Notes: generated by a model not told the origin, from the sequence alone. A DNA stretch of 64,000 nucleotides from Rhodanobacter sp. C03 (GCF_002001175.1 NZ_MUNT01000001.1:1178001-1242000), one strand, 5' to 3'; shown: positions 29,274 through 39,512, numbered from the stretch's first letter. Translations and numbers: made by a program.

Positions 29274-32200
29274 ATGTGTAGCGAAAAGAATGGTGGTTTT
29301 ACCGTCGAAGGTAATGGCACGAAGTGGCTGCCTGCTGTCGCGCATGCACAGGGCGGAAACAAGGTAGGCAGGGTAAGCAAAGCTGGCGGTTTCAAGCGAA
29401 CCATGCTCGCCGTGGCGCTACTGAGCGCATTTGGCGCGAATGTCGCGATGGCACAATCGATCACCGGCGGCCTCTATGGCAGAGAGCCGAATGCCAAGAA
29501 CGTGACGATCGAAGTAAGCAATGCGAGTACCGGCTATCACCGGGAGCTGCATCTGGACAACGATGGGCGTTACAACCTGGCTGGCCTCAATCCCGGCAAG
29601 TACACGGTGACCGTATCGCAAGGCGATGAGGTCATTGGCACGCGCACGGTTACGGTAAGTCCGAACGTGCAGACCGTAGTGCCGACCGCCTCCATCGCCG
29701 CTGCCACGAGTACCTCCGCATCGGCCGTGAATGCGGCAACGCTTTCCACGATTCATGTCAGCGGAGTGGCGCGTGACACGGATGTCATACCGATCGACGT
29801 CAGCACACCGGAACTGTCCAGCAACTACAGCATGAACCTGGTCAATCAGCTGCCGACCGGGCGTGGTTTGGAGAGCATCGCGCTGCTGAAGTCGAATGTG
29901 CGCTACGACGACCAGACCACCGGCCTGGTCCAGATGGGTGGTGCCAGCCCGGCCGAGAACCGTTCCTACTACAACGAATTCGACACCACCTACGACTACA
30001 CCGGCCTGGGTGCAACCGCCTTGCCGGCCGAAGCGCTGAGCTCCGTGCAGATATTGAGCGCCAACAGCAGCACCGGTTGGACCAATGCTACCGGCGGCAT
30101 CATGTCGGCCACCGTGCGGCAGGGCTCGAATAATTTTCAGGCGGGTTATTCGCTGTATTACACGCCGCCCACGTCACGGCTGCTCGAACCGCGCCAGCAC
30201 AACTCGTACGCATCCGACGGCAGCTACTACAACTACGACTCTGCCAATACCCATGGCAGCAGCGCCACCCAGTATCTGTGGGCTTCGGGGGCACTGGTGA
30301 AGGACAAGCTGTTCTTCTTCGCGATGCTGGGCAATACCCCGCCGAACACATCGACAAGCAATGGGCAGAATTTCCAATACGACAATTCGAGTCGCGACAA
30401 GAACGCGCTGGTCAACCTGACCTGGAACATCACCAACAACCAGTCGTTGAATGTGGTGGGAGAGAAAGACTGGAACAACAGCTTCACCAACCAGTACGCG
30501 CTTGCTACCGACTATGACCCACATTCGGTCGGCAGTTACTACGGCTGGAATGCAGCCAAGGTCAAGAACCAGTTCCTGATCGGCAATTACCATTGGCAGA
30601 TCAACGACGACATGGCCCTGCGCGTGATGGGAGGTTATCTCAGTCAGTCGTCCTTGAGTCCAACCTCAAGCTCGGGCACCGGTTTGCCTTATGTGACTGA
30701 AGTGGATCCCACCGGCAAGTCCCGCAACATCGGCATTTCCAATACACCCGATCAGCTCTACCCATTCCAGTATTACAAGCGCGGCTTCAAGGGTGATTTC
30801 ACCTGGAACATCGGTGACCACAAGCTCACGATCGGTGCCGAGCACTACAAGCACTACATCAACAATACGAATGCAACCACCGAAGGCGGCGACTGGACTT
30901 ATTACGACCGGCCGGGAACGTTATTGGGGAATGGCTCGCCTGCGCCTGCCAATGGCCAGTATGTGCAGCAGTCCTACATAGCCAACGGTGGTGCATTCAG
31001 CACGGTCAACAAGGCACTCTACGCGGACGACTACTGGCAGGTTGCCGATCGCTGGGTGGCCTACATGGGAGCGCGTTTCGACACGTTCATCAACAAGAAC
31101 ATCAACGGCCAGAATTTCCTGCGCATGCCGATCCTGTCACCCCGGCTGGGTCTGGCGTGGGATGTCGACGGCGACAGTTCGACCAAGCTGGGCGTCAACC
31201 TTGGCAAATATGCCCTGGCGATTCCGTCCAGTGTCAACAACGGTGCCGCCGGTGCGGCTTATACGTGGAATCGGTACTACACCTATACCGGCATGGATCC
31301 GACGACCAAGGCACCCACTGGCCTGAGCCAGATCGGGCAGCAGGAGACTCTGGTCAATGGCCAGGCACCCACGTACTACAACGTCGCCACCTCGAACATC
31401 AAGGCACCTTACCAATATGAGTTCCAGGTGTACTTGCAGAAGAGCCTGGGTTCAAACTGGACGTCCATGGCCGAAGCAGGTTTCAGCCAGCTCAAACGCA
31501 TCATCGACGATGTCTGCTACAACCAGGGCATCACCGACTGGGCGCAGACGCACGGTTATCCGAACTACGTGGATGCAAGCGGCTGCCCGGAATTCAACCC
31601 CGGCATCGCACAGGTGTTCACCCGTGACTACAACGGTGACGGCAAGCTGCAGCAACTGACCATTCCAGGCAGCGTGTTCGGACCTCCGCCCGCGCGCAGG
31701 TACGCGCACCTCACGCTGGAGCTCTCCCATCAGCGCACGGTGGCAGAGCCGTATTTTGTCGACGTCAGTTATACCTGGGCGCATCTGTACGGCAACGACG
31801 ATGGCCTGCTGAATCTCAGCGAGCGTACGGGTGGTGGTCCGGGTGAGCAGACTTACTGGGATTTTCCGGGGCTGATGGAATATGGCCACGGTGACCTTGC
31901 CGGCGATATTCGCAATGCGCTCAATATCAATGGTGTGTACTACTTCAGTTCCGGCCTGCGCATTGGCAGTACGCTCGTCATGCACACCGGCGAACCGTTG
32001 AGTTGTATTGGTACTTATCCGGATGTCGACAACCCGGCCTCGCAGTACGGGGCAGGGAGCCACTATTGCAATGGCCTGCCAGCGCCGCTAGGCAATGCGG
32101 GAAGGTTGCCGTTCTTTTGGCAGTGGAATCTCGGCGTGGGTTACGACTGGGCCATCAACCAGGCGAATCACTTGAGCGTGGATCTGCAGGTGAAGAACAT

Positions 32201-32357
32201 CACCAACCGCATGGGGCGCATTGACTCCAACCAGATCTATGACCAGGGCAGCGTGCCAAGCAATGGCAGCCCGTGGCTGCTCAATCCTTCCTATGGGGCG
32301 GCTACATGGCAGGCTCCGCGCACCACGCAACTGGTAGTGCGCTACACGTTCCAGTAA
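29274..32357 (+). CDS. TonB-dependent receptor with carboxypeptidase-like N-terminal domain (Oar-like)
   Basis: A 1027-residue outer membrane receptor. It has a long N-terminus before the hydrophobic signal (MLAVALLSAFGANVAMAQ, about 45-60). Then follow a CarboxypepD_reg/Cna-like domain (GGLYGREPNAKNVTIEVS and YNLAGLNPGKYTVTV), a plug region (about 150-290) and a barrel ending in a Phe-Gln (VVRYTFQ). It resembles the Oar-like TonB receptors abundant in Xanthomonadales. The ATG at 29274 has GGGAGAGG upstream and is preferred to 29151. It follows the kinases by 187 bp and precedes two glycosidases, so glycan uptake is the likely role. Confidence 0.9.
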   Translation: MCSEKNGGFTVEGNGTKWLPAVAHAQGGNKVGRVSKAGGFKRTMLAVALLSAFGANVAMAQSITGGLYGREPNAKNVTIEVSNASTGYHRELHLDNDGRYNLAGLNPGKYTVTVSQGDEVIGTRTVTVSPNVQTVVPTASIAAATSTSASAVNAATLSTIHVSGVARDTDVIPIDVSTPELSSNYSMNLVNQLPTGRGLESIALLKSNVRYDDQTTGLVQMGGASPAENRSYYNEFDTTYDYTGLGATALPAEALSSVQILSANSSTGWTNATGGIMSATVRQGSNNFQAGYSLYYTPPTSRLLEPRQHNSYASDGSYYNYDSANTHGSSATQYLWASGALVKDKLFFFAMLGNTPPNTSTSNGQNFQYDNSSRDKNALVNLTWNITNNQSLNVVGEKDWNNSFTNQYALATDYDPHSVGSYYGWNAAKVKNQFLIGNYHWQINDDMALRVMGGYLSQSSLSPTSSSGTGLPYVTEVDPTGKSRNIGISNTPDQLYPFQYYKRGFKGDFTWNIGDHKLTIGAEHYKHYINNTNATTEGGDWTYYDRPGTLLGNGSPAPANGQYVQQSYIANGGAFSTVNKALYADDYWQVADRWVAYMGARFDTFINKNINGQNFLRMPILSPRLGLAWDVDGDSSTKLGVNLGKYALAIPSSVNNGAAGAAYTWNRYYTYTGMDPTTKAPTGLSQIGQQETLVNGQAPTYYNVATSNIKAPYQYEFQVYLQKSLGSNWTSMAEAGFSQLKRIIDDVCYNQGITDWAQTHGYPNYVDASGCPEFNPGIAQVFTRDYNGDGKLQQLTIPGSVFGPPPARRYAHLTLELSHQRTVAEPYFVDVSYTWAHLYGNDDGLLNLSERTGGGPGEQTYWDFPGLMEYGHGDLAGDIRNALNINGVYYFSSGLRIGSTLVMHTGEPLSCIGTYPDVDNPASQYGAGSHYCNGLPAPLGNAGRLPFFWQWNLGVGYDWAINQANHLSVDLQVKNITNRMGRIDSNQIYDQGSVPSNGSPWLLNPSYGAATWQAPRTTQLVVRYTFQ

Positions 32358-32364
32358 GGCGTCG

Positions 32365-32394
32365 TCGAGTGGCGTGCCATAGCACGCCACTCGA
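32365..32394 (+). terminator. Strong hairpin between the receptor and glycosidase genes
   Basis: A perfect 13-bp stem (32365-32377 with 32382-32394) and 4-base loop lie 8 bases after the receptor stop, without a U tract. It may stabilise the receptor message or reduce expression of the downstream glycosidase gene. Confidence 0.6.
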
Positions 32395-32453
32395 ATACAT
32401 CCGTCGGTTCCGTCAAGTGGTAGCGGTCGAATCAATCAAATGAAGAGGTAGCC

Positions 32454-34559
32454 ATGTTTCCCTTTGGTTTCAGTCCGTCAGTTGTCAGCAGTGCGGCCGC
32501 GGCCACCACTTCGCGGCACACGTCTGCGCGCATTTCACGTATGACTTTGTGTCTGTGCGCGGCCCTGATGGTCACGAGTACAGCGCATGCCGGCGACAGC
32601 GTGGCCACCGGCTCGCTCGTACTACAGCCCGGCGCGGCGACGTTCTCCGACCAGGCCGGCCTCGATCGCTTCGGCAACGCCGCAATCGAGGCAAGCTGGA
32701 AGATCGATCAGCAGCATCTCACTGACATGGTCATCGTTGACCGCGTGCATCAGCAGTCGCTCAAGATGCTGGCGCCGTTTGCGCTGGTCATGGCCGATGG
32801 CAAGATCATCCGTGCCGCCGACATGCGCCTTTTGACTGCGCCGCACGAACAGGCGCTGCCGGTGAACGCGAACGCATCGCGTCTGGTCGAACGTCTTCCC
32901 GGCAAGTCGATCCAGGCCAGTTTCGGTGATGCCGAGGGTCGCTTCCGGGTCGACTGGCAACTTGTACAGCGTGATGGCTCACCCTACCTGCGCGAGCTGG
33001 TGTCGATCACCGCGCTGAAGCAGGGCGAGAAGATTGCCAAGGTGTCGTTGCTGGAGACCCAGGTGGCGGATGCCGAGGTCATCGGCGATGTGCAGGGTTC
33101 GCCGGTAACGGCCGGTGATGTCTATCTCGGCTTCGAGTATCCATTGTCGGACAGCGAGGTGCGCCACAACGATGTGAGACTCACACTGTCGCGCACGCTG
33201 CCGCTGGAGCAGGGCAAGACGATTGATTACTCGGCGGTGATCGGCGTGGTGCGCGAGGGTCAGATGCGTCGTGATTTCGCCGGTTACATCGAGCGCGAAC
33301 GGGCGCATCCGTATCGCACCTTCCTGCATTACAACTCGTGGTACGACATCGGCTACTTCACGCCATACACCGAAGCGCAGGCGCTGGACCGGATCAATAC
33401 GATTGGCAACGAGCTGCATGTAAAGCGTGGTGTCACGCTCGACTCGTATCTGTTTGACGATGGCTGGGACGACCGCAGCGGCAGCTGGCATTTCAGCAAG
33501 GATTTCCCGCATGGCTTCGTGCCGCTGCAGCAGGCCGCGGCCAAATACGGTGCGGCACCGGGTGTGTGGCTGTCGCCATGGGGCGGCTACGGTCCGCCGG
33601 CCAAGGAACGCGCAGAGCGCGGCGCGAAGTCCGGCTACGAGATCGTCAAGGATGGCCTCGCGCTGTCCGGCCCGAAGTACTACCAGCGCTTTCATGATGC
33701 GGTAATGGATCTGCTGGACAAGAACGGCATCAACCAGTTCAAGTTCGATGGCACCGGCAATGCCGACAGCGTGTTTCCGGGCAGCCGCTTCGACAGCGAC
33801 TTCGCTGCGGCGATCCAGTTGATTAATGACATCCGCAAGGACAAGCCGGACACCTTCATCAACCTCACCACCGGTACCTATCCGTCGCCGTTCTGGCTGC
33901 GCTACGCCGACACCATCTGGCGTGACGGCGAGGACGACAGCGAAACCGGTGTCGGCAGCACACGCGAGCGCTGGATCACCTATCGCGATCAGCAGACCTA
34001 CCAGAACATCGTGATCAAGGGCCCGCTGTTCCCGATCAATTCGCTGATGCTCCACGGCATCATCTATGCGAAGGAAAACCGCAAGCTCAACACCGATTCG
34101 GGCCACGATTTCGCCAACGAGGTGCACTCGTACTTCGCTACCGGCACCGAGCTGCAGGAGATGTACATCACACCGTCGCTGCTGAGCACGCAAGACTGGG
34201 ACGTACTCGCCGAATCCGCGCGCTGGTCGCGTGCGAACTCCGATGTGCTGCGTGATACGCACTGGATCGGTGGGGATCCTGGCCGCTTGAATGTGTACGG
34301 CTGGGCCTCGTGGTCCCCGGCCAAGGCCATCATCACGCTGCGCAATCCGGATGCGAAGCCGCAGCTGGCGGTGATCGATCTGCAGCGCCAACTGGAGCTG
34401 CCACCCGATGCGGCACGCCAGTTCAGCGCGCACAGCCCGTGGCAGGCCGATGCCGGCAAGCCTGCGTTGGCAGTGGACGCGGACCATCCGCAGACGATCA
34501 CGCTGGCACCGTTCGAGGTGCTGACACTGGAACTGACGCCGGCAAAATCCGGCTCTTGA
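32454..34559 (+). CDS. Exported glycoside hydrolase, clan GH-D-like (alpha-galactosidase/GalNAc-ase type)
   Basis: A 701-residue protein with a long leader ending VTSTAHA, so it is probably periplasmic. An N-terminal beta-sandwich (about 50-285) is followed by a TIM barrel. The barrel includes LDSYLFDDGWDD, PGVWLSPWGGYG, and FKFDGTGN with the likely nucleophile D432. WRDGEDD carries the probable acid/base D491. A beta domain closes the protein. The K-x-D nucleophile and Asp acid/base place it near clan GH-D (GH27/36/31-like retaining alpha-glycosidases). Relatives are often annotated as alpha-galactosidase or enterotoxin-like. Beside a GH35 enzyme and AgaS, an alpha-galactosidase or alpha-N-acetylgalactosaminidase activity is plausible, not proven. 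Confidence 0.75.
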   Translation: MFPFGFSPSVVSSAAAATTSRHTSARISRMTLCLCAALMVTSTAHAGDSVATGSLVLQPGAATFSDQAGLDRFGNAAIEASWKIDQQHLTDMVIVDRVHQQSLKMLAPFALVMADGKIIRAADMRLLTAPHEQALPVNANASRLVERLPGKSIQASFGDAEGRFRVDWQLVQRDGSPYLRELVSITALKQGEKIAKVSLLETQVADAEVIGDVQGSPVTAGDVYLGFEYPLSDSEVRHNDVRLTLSRTLPLEQGKTIDYSAVIGVVREGQMRRDFAGYIERERAHPYRTFLHYNSWYDIGYFTPYTEAQALDRINTIGNELHVKRGVTLDSYLFDDGWDDRSGSWHFSKDFPHGFVPLQQAAAKYGAAPGVWLSPWGGYGPPAKERAERGAKSGYEIVKDGLALSGPKYYQRFHDAVMDLLDKNGINQFKFDGTGNADSVFPGSRFDSDFAAAIQLINDIRKDKPDTFINLTTGTYPSPFWLRYADTIWRDGEDDSETGVGSTRERWITYRDQQTYQNIVIKGPLFPINSLMLHGIIYAKENRKLNTDSGHDFANEVHSYFATGTELQEMYITPSLLSTQDWDVLAESARWSRANSDVLRDTHWIGGDPGRLNVYGWASWSPAKAIITLRNPDAKPQLAVIDLQRQLELPPDAARQFSAHSPWQADAGKPALAVDADHPQTITLAPFEVLTLELTPAKSGS

Positions 34560-34644
34560 GTGCGCCAGAGCTCACGGCAGACGGTGCAATCCCTGTCTGC
34601 CTTGAGCTTGCTGTCACCGGTCATCGATTGACGAGAGAAGACTC

Positions 34645-36516
34645 ATGCTGCGACGGGATTTTCTGCGCCTGACGGCACTGACGCCGCTGGCTGCGTTGAG
34701 CGTGCGTAGTCATGCCTTCCCGGTTTCGACAGGCAGGGTGGTTGGGCAAATCCCGGATGGCCGTCCGCACCGACTCGAGCTGAAGGCACACAGCTTCATG
34801 CTGGATGGCAAGCCGATGCAGATCCGCAGTGGCGAGATGCATCCGGCACGCATCCCTGCCGAGTACTGGCTGCATCGCATCCGCATGGCGAAGGCGATGG
34901 GTCTCAACACGATTTCGATCTACCTGATGTGGAACCACCTGGAGCGCGAGCCGGGTGTGTTCGACCTGCATACGGGCAACCGGGACTTCGTCCAGTTCAT
35001 CCGCCTGTGCCAGCGCGAGGGCATGTGGGTCTATCTGCGGCCCGGCCCGTATATCTGCGGCGAGTGGGATTACGGTGGGCTGCCGCCGTACCTGCTGCGC
35101 AAGCCGGATATCCGCGTGCGCAACAAGGACGATCCCGACTACATGGCCGCCGTGCAGCGCTACATCGACGCGATCGCGCCGCTCATCCATTCGTTGATGG
35201 CGTACAACGGCGGTCCCGTGCTGATGCTGCAGGTGGAGAACGAATACGCCTCGTTCGGCCATGATCTGGACTACCTCAAACAGTTGCAGGCACTGTGGGA
35301 AGCGCATGGCATCCGTGGCCCGTTCACGATTTCCGATGGCCTCGGCCAGCTCCAGCAACAACACACCTATCCGCCCGGCACGGCGCTGGGTCTGGATGGC
35401 GATACCGACTTCGCGACGGCGCAGACGATAGCCGGCGAGGCGCCGGTGTGGGTCGGTGAAGGCTATCCGGGCTGGCTCACACACTGGGGCGACCCGGACT
35501 TCCAGCGCGGCGATTATGTGGCGACATTGCGCGAGCTTCTGCAACAGGGCCGTTCGTTCAATCTGTACGTGGTGCACGGCGGCAGCAACTTCGGTTTCAG
35601 CGCCGGCGCCAACGCGAAGGGCGACTACTCGCATTTCGAGCCGGTAATCACCAGCTACGACTATGGTGCGCCGATCAACGAGCGCGGCGAAGCTACGCCT
35701 GACTATCATGCGTTCCGCGCATTGCTTGCCGAGCACGCAACGCAGCCGCTGTCTGATGTGCCGGCGCCACCAGCGGCGATCCGTTTCGCGGCGATCACGC
35801 CGGTGGCGCATGCCTCGCTATGGGACAACCTGCCAGCGCCAAGGGCCGCGAAAAAACCGCAGGCCAATGAACTGCTGTTCGCGCAGGATCATGGCCTGGT
35901 GCTGTATCGCAGGAAGATCCCTGCCGCCGCCGCAGCGTTGACGCTCGACGGTGTGCGCGACTACGCCACGGTATTCAGCGATGGACACTACGTCGATTAC
36001 GTTTCGCGTGTGCAGCACGCCAAACTGCGAGCAGGCAACCGGGTTGAGCTGCCAGTCATCGTAGACGGCAAGACTTCGCAGCTCGACGTCCTGGTCGACA
36101 GCTTCGGTCACGTCGGTTACGGCCAGGCGATGGCCGATCGCAAGGGCATCGTCGGCAGCATCCGTCTCGGTAATGAGGAGGTCGAAGACTGGAACGTCTA
36201 CAGCCTGCCGCTGGACGAGGGTTATATCCGTCAACTGAAACCGGTGGTCAGCGAACCATCGCGCCCGGGTATTTTCTTCAAGGCCACCTTGCGACTCGAC
36301 CAGCTTGGCGACAGCTATATCGACATGTCGGGCTGGGCCAAGGGCTATCTCTGGGTCAATGGCCAGTTGCTTGGCCGTTACTGGAACCTCGGTCCGCAGC
36401 AACGGTTGTACTGTCCCGCGTCATGGTTCCGCCTTGGCGACAACGAACTGATGATCTTCGATCTGCACCAGACCGTCGCTGCGCCGATGCATGGCGCGAC
36501 GACCTTGCATGCCTAA
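34645..36516 (+). CDS. Beta-galactosidase, glycoside hydrolase family 35
   Basis: A 623-residue GH35 enzyme. It starts with a twin-arginine leader (RRDFLRLTALTPLAALS), so it should be exported folded. The barrel has the family entry IRSGEMHPARIPAEYWLHRI (motif of SGxxHYxRxP type), the acid/base E200 in QVENEYASFG and the nucleophile E272 in WVGEGYPGWLTHWG. C-terminal beta domains contain the GWAKGYLWVNGQLLGRYW jelly-roll segment. It removes terminal beta-linked galactose. It follows the GH-D-like glycosidase by 85 bp in the same direction and ends 5 bp before the convergent acyl-CoA dehydrogenase gene. Confidence 0.93.
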   Translation: MLRRDFLRLTALTPLAALSVRSHAFPVSTGRVVGQIPDGRPHRLELKAHSFMLDGKPMQIRSGEMHPARIPAEYWLHRIRMAKAMGLNTISIYLMWNHLEREPGVFDLHTGNRDFVQFIRLCQREGMWVYLRPGPYICGEWDYGGLPPYLLRKPDIRVRNKDDPDYMAAVQRYIDAIAPLIHSLMAYNGGPVLMLQVENEYASFGHDLDYLKQLQALWEAHGIRGPFTISDGLGQLQQQHTYPPGTALGLDGDTDFATAQTIAGEAPVWVGEGYPGWLTHWGDPDFQRGDYVATLRELLQQGRSFNLYVVHGGSNFGFSAGANAKGDYSHFEPVITSYDYGAPINERGEATPDYHAFRALLAEHATQPLSDVPAPPAAIRFAAITPVAHASLWDNLPAPRAAKKPQANELLFAQDHGLVLYRRKIPAAAAALTLDGVRDYATVFSDGHYVDYVSRVQHAKLRAGNRVELPVIVDGKTSQLDVLVDSFGHVGYGQAMADRKGIVGSIRLGNEEVEDWNVYSLPLDEGYIRQLKPVVSEPSRPGIFFKATLRLDQLGDSYIDMSGWAKGYLWVNGQLLGRYWNLGPQQRLYCPASWFRLGDNELMIFDLHQTVAAPMHGATTLHA

Positions 36517-36521
36517 CTGGA

Positions 36522-37682
36522 TCAGGCCTTGCCGTGGAACAACTCGCGGCCGATCAGCATGCGCCGGATTTCATTCGTGCCGGCGCCAATCTCGTACAGC
36601 TTGGCGTCGCGCAGCAGGCGGCCGGCCGGGAACTCGTTGATGTAGCCGTTGCCGCCGAGCGTCTGGATCGCCTCCAGTGCCACCTGCACCGCATTGACCG
36701 ACGCATTGAGCAGGCACGCCGCCGGATCGATGCGTGACTTCACGCCGTTGTCGAACTGCTGCGCCACCATATAGGCGAAGCCGCGCGAGGATTGCAGTCG
36801 CGTATACATGTCGGCGATCTTCGCCTGCATCACGCCGAACGTGCCGATCGGCGCGTTGAACTGCTTGCGCTCGCGCACGTAGGGCAGGGCGAGATCGAGT
36901 GCCGCCTGCATCAGGCCGAGCGGGCCGCCGGACAGCACCAGCCGCTCGGTGTCGAGGCCGCTCATCAGTACGCGCACGCCTTCGTTGACCTCGCCGACGA
37001 TGTTCTCGTGCGGGATCTCGCAATCCTCGAACACCAGCTCGCAGGTGTTCGAGCCGCGCATGCCGAGCTTGTCCAGCTTCTGCGCGGTCGAGAAACCCTT
37101 CATGCCCTTCTCGACGATGAAGGCGGTCATGCAACGGCTGCCGGCGACGCGCGGCGCGGTGCGCATGTAGACCAGCAACACGTCGGCGTCAGGGCCGTTG
37201 GTGATCCACATCTTCGAGCCGTTGGCGACCCACACGTCGCCTTTCTGCTCGGCCTTGCAGGTCATCGAGCCGACCACGTCGGAACCGGCACCCGGTTCGC
37301 TCATCGCCAGCGCGCCGATATATTCGCCCGTGCACATCTTCGGGATGTACTTGCGCCGCTGCGCCTCGTTGCCGTTGTGGAAGATGTTCTGCACGGCGAG
37401 GTTGGAATGCGCGCCGTACGACAGGCCGACCGAGCCGGATGCGCGCGAGATCTCTTCCATCGCCACCATGTGCGCGAGGAAACCCATGCCGGTGCCGCCG
37501 TACTCGGTCGGTATGGTCATGCCGAGCAGGCCCATCTCGCCGAACTTGTGCCACAGGTCCGCCGGGAACAGGTTGTCGTGATCGATCTGGGTAGCGCGCG
37601 GAGCGATCTCCTTTTCCGCAAATGCATGCACCGTATGGCGCAGCAAGTCGATATCTTCTCCAAGCGGAAACGGGCGCATCAC
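36522..37682 (-). CDS. liuA: Isovaleryl-CoA dehydrogenase
   Basis: A 386-residue acyl-CoA dehydrogenase. Features are [35 protein letters not shown]-binding [32 protein letters not shown] and the C-terminal [26 protein letters not shown] and the C-terminal [15 protein letters not shown] match the isovaleryl-CoA branch. The catalytic base is expected around the GLDTERL segment, as in that subgroup. It oxidises isovaleryl-CoA to 3-methylcrotonyl-CoA, the substrate of the carboxylase whose beta subunit is at 16-18 kb. Unlike the usual liu operon it stands alone here. Confidence 0.94.
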   Translation of the reverse strand: MMRPFPLGEDIDLLRHTVHAFAEKEIAPRATQIDHDNLFPADLWHKFGEMGLLGMTIPTEYGGTGMGFLAHMVAMEEISRASGSVGLSYGAHSNLAVQNIFHNGNEAQRRKYIPKMCTGEYIGALAMSEPGAGSDVVGSMTCKAEQKGDVWVANGSKMWITNGPDADVLLVYMRTAPRVAGSRCMTAFIVEKGMKGFSTAQKLDKLGMRGSNTCELVFEDCEIPHENIVGEVNEGVRVLMSGLDTERLVLSGGPLGLMQAALDLALPYVRERKQFNAPIGTFGVMQAKIADMYTRLQSSRGFAYMVAQQFDNGVKSRIDPAACLLNASVNAVQVALEAIQTLGGNGYINEFPAGRLLRDAKLYEIGAGTNEIRRMLIGRELFHGKA

Positions 37683-37756
37683 GAACTCCTTTGGTGTGCA
37701 GAGTGCCGATTTTAGCCTACGTGCGCGGGCAGTGCCGGCAGATGCCGCGGGGCCAA

Positions 37757-37790
37757 CAAAAAAGCCGCCAGGGAACTGGCGGCTTCTTCT
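37757..37790 (-). terminator. Intrinsic terminator of the leucine dehydrogenase gene
   Basis: A perfect 10-bp stem (37762-37771 with 37776-37785) and GGAA loop, flanked by an A run on the plus strand (U run on the minus-strand transcript), lies 20 bp after the dehydrogenase stop. Confidence 0.88.
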
Positions 37791-37809
37791 GTGACAGTAA
37801 GTATTTTGC

Positions 37810-38913
37810 TTACTGACCGCGCATGCGGCCCTGGAAACGGGTGCCGTTGTTGCCCATGTGCGGCAGCTTGATCTTGCCGATCGCGTTGATGCGTTCCTCG
37901 GCCAGACGGTCGGCGGCCAGGTAGGTCGGCACGTTCTGCGTCTTGCTGATCTCGAAGATGCGGCCCAGGTTGTAATAGATCGTGCGCATCATGCGCATCG
38001 CGCGTTCGCGGTTGTAGCCGTCGATTTCCAGCGACACGTTCATCACGCCGCCGGCATTGACCGCGTAATCCGGTGCGTACAGCACGCCGCGCTTCTGCAG
38101 TTCGTCGCCGATCTCGTCGGTGGCCAGCTGGTTGTTCGCCGCGCCGCAGATGATCTTCGCCTTGATGCGGTCGATCGTCTGTGCGTTGACGGTGCCACCC
38201 AGCGCGCACGGCGAGTACACGTCGGCGTCGACGTCGTAGATCTCGTCCAGGCCCACGGCTTCGCAACCGAGCTCGTCGACGCAGCGCTGCACGGCATCCT
38301 TGTTGATGTCGGTGACGAACACCTTGGCGCCCTGTTCGCGCAGCAGCTTGATGAACTCGCTGCCGACGTGGCCGCAGCCCTGCACGGCGAAGCTGTACTT
38401 GCCCACGTCTTCATTGCCGTGCTTGAACTGCAGCGCGGCCATCAGGCCCTGCAGCGTGCCGTAGGCGGTGAACGGCGACGGATCGCCCGAACCGCCATGC
38501 ACCTGGTGCACGCCGGTCACGTATTCGGTTTCACGGAACACGTATTCCATGTCGTTGACGTCGATGCCGACGTCCTCGGCGGTGATGTAGCGGCCGTTCA
38601 ACGAGTTGACGAAGCGGCCGAACGCGCGGAACAGCGCTTCGGATTTGTCCTTGCTCGGATCGCCGATGATCACCGCCTTGCCGCCGCCCAGGTTCAGGCC
38701 GGCCACGGCGTTCTTGAAGGTCATGCCGCGCGACAGGCGCAGCACGTCGTTCACCGCTTCCTGCTCGGTCTTGTACGGCCACATGCGCAAACCGCCGAGC
38801 GCGGGGCCCAGCACGGTGTTGTGGATCGCGATGATGGCCTTCAGGCCGGCATCCTTGTTGTGGCAGAACACGACTTCTTCGTGACCGGTCTTGGCGATGG
38901 TTTCAAAGATCAT
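37810..38913 (-). CDS. Leucine (Glu/Leu/Phe/Val family) dehydrogenase
   Basis: A 367-residue NAD-dependent amino acid dehydrogenase that deaminates branched-chain amino acids. [19 protein letters not shown], with the substrate-binding [19 protein letters not shown] (catalytic Lys in GGGKAV), is followed by ITAEDVGI. The Rossmann motif is [12 protein letters not shown], and the NAD-side [12 protein letters not shown] closes the core. Length fits leucine dehydrogenase (about 365) rather than glutamate dehydrogenase (about 420 or more). The ATG at 38913 is chosen because the extension to 38952 has no family sequence. With the adjacent isovaleryl-CoA dehydrogenase it supports leucine catabolism. 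Confidence 0.9.
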   Translation of the reverse strand: MIFETIAKTGHEEVVFCHNKDAGLKAIIAIHNTVLGPALGGLRMWPYKTEQEAVNDVLRLSRGMTFKNAVAGLNLGGGKAVIIGDPSKDKSEALFRAFGRFVNSLNGRYITAEDVGIDVNDMEYVFRETEYVTGVHQVHGGSGDPSPFTAYGTLQGLMAALQFKHGNEDVGKYSFAVQGCGHVGSEFIKLLREQGAKVFVTDINKDAVQRCVDELGCEAVGLDEIYDVDADVYSPCALGGTVNAQTIDRIKAKIICGAANNQLATDEIGDELQKRGVLYAPDYAVNAGGVMNVSLEIDGYNRERAMRMMRTIYYNLGRIFEISKTQNVPTYLAADRLAEERINAIGKIKLPHMGNNGTRFQGRMRGQ

Positions 38914-39161
38914 TGGAACGGTGACTCCATGATTTACGGTGCCGGAGGGCATCTACAGAGGATTGGCGGGGCTGGGGACGGCCCCGTCAAAGGGCGTGAA
39001 AGCCGGAAACTCAACGCCCCGACCGAAGCCGGGGCGATGAATCAAGGCGCGAAGTTTAGTACGTCGCGTCGCGAGGTGATGCCGCGGCGCAGCAAGTCGC
39101 TGGCGTATTGAAGCTGCAGATGCACGAAAAGTCCCGCTTGAAGGCTAGTAGCGGACGTGAT

Positions 39162-39512
39162 TCAGAGGGAGATCCAGTGGCCTGGGCGGAAATGCCAGCC
39201 GTCGCGGTGCTGCTCCCAGCTGGCGTCCACATAGCGGGAGTCGGGCTTCTCGGGTATCCACTGGGCGGGGACTGCCACGTAGTCGTGACCATCCCAGCGC
39301 CAGTAGCTGTGGGCCCGGACATAACCGCGGCGTATCTGGACCGGCTCGATGACAAACGGCGGCGGCGCCCGCGATACCACCAGGTCTCCCGCGTAAGTGC
39401 GGTACATCAGGGGGTGATGGACGACCGGTGGTCGACCCGGCTGATCAGCACAACCGGTGGCCAGTGCAGTGACGCCAGCGAGCAGGGCAAACGCAACAAC
39501 GCGGTGAACCAT
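39162..39512 (-). CDS. WXXGXW/YXWGXW-repeat lipoprotein, paralog 1
   Basis: A 116-residue predicted lipoprotein (lipobox ALATGC) that carries aromatic repeats of the form HSYWRWDGHDYVAVPAQW and SWEQHRDGWHFRPGHW. This family is frequent in gammaproteobacterial envelopes and has no known activity. It is the most diverged of three neighbouring paralogs; repeat 1 has Y-W-R-W-D-G like the others, but the middle repeat is degraded. Starts with ATG at 39512 and only a weak ribosome-binding site. Confidence 0.8.
   Translation of the reverse strand: MVHRVVAFALLAGVTALATGCADQPGRPPVVHHPLMYRTYAGDLVVSRAPPPFVIEPVQIRRGYVRAHSYWRWDGHDYVAVPAQWIPEKPDSRYVDASWEQHRDGWHFRPGHWISL

Noticed and set aside
34576-34601. 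Terminator between the two glycosidase genes
   Set aside because: Only a 7-bp stem with a 12-base loop and no U tract, too weak to report as a feature.
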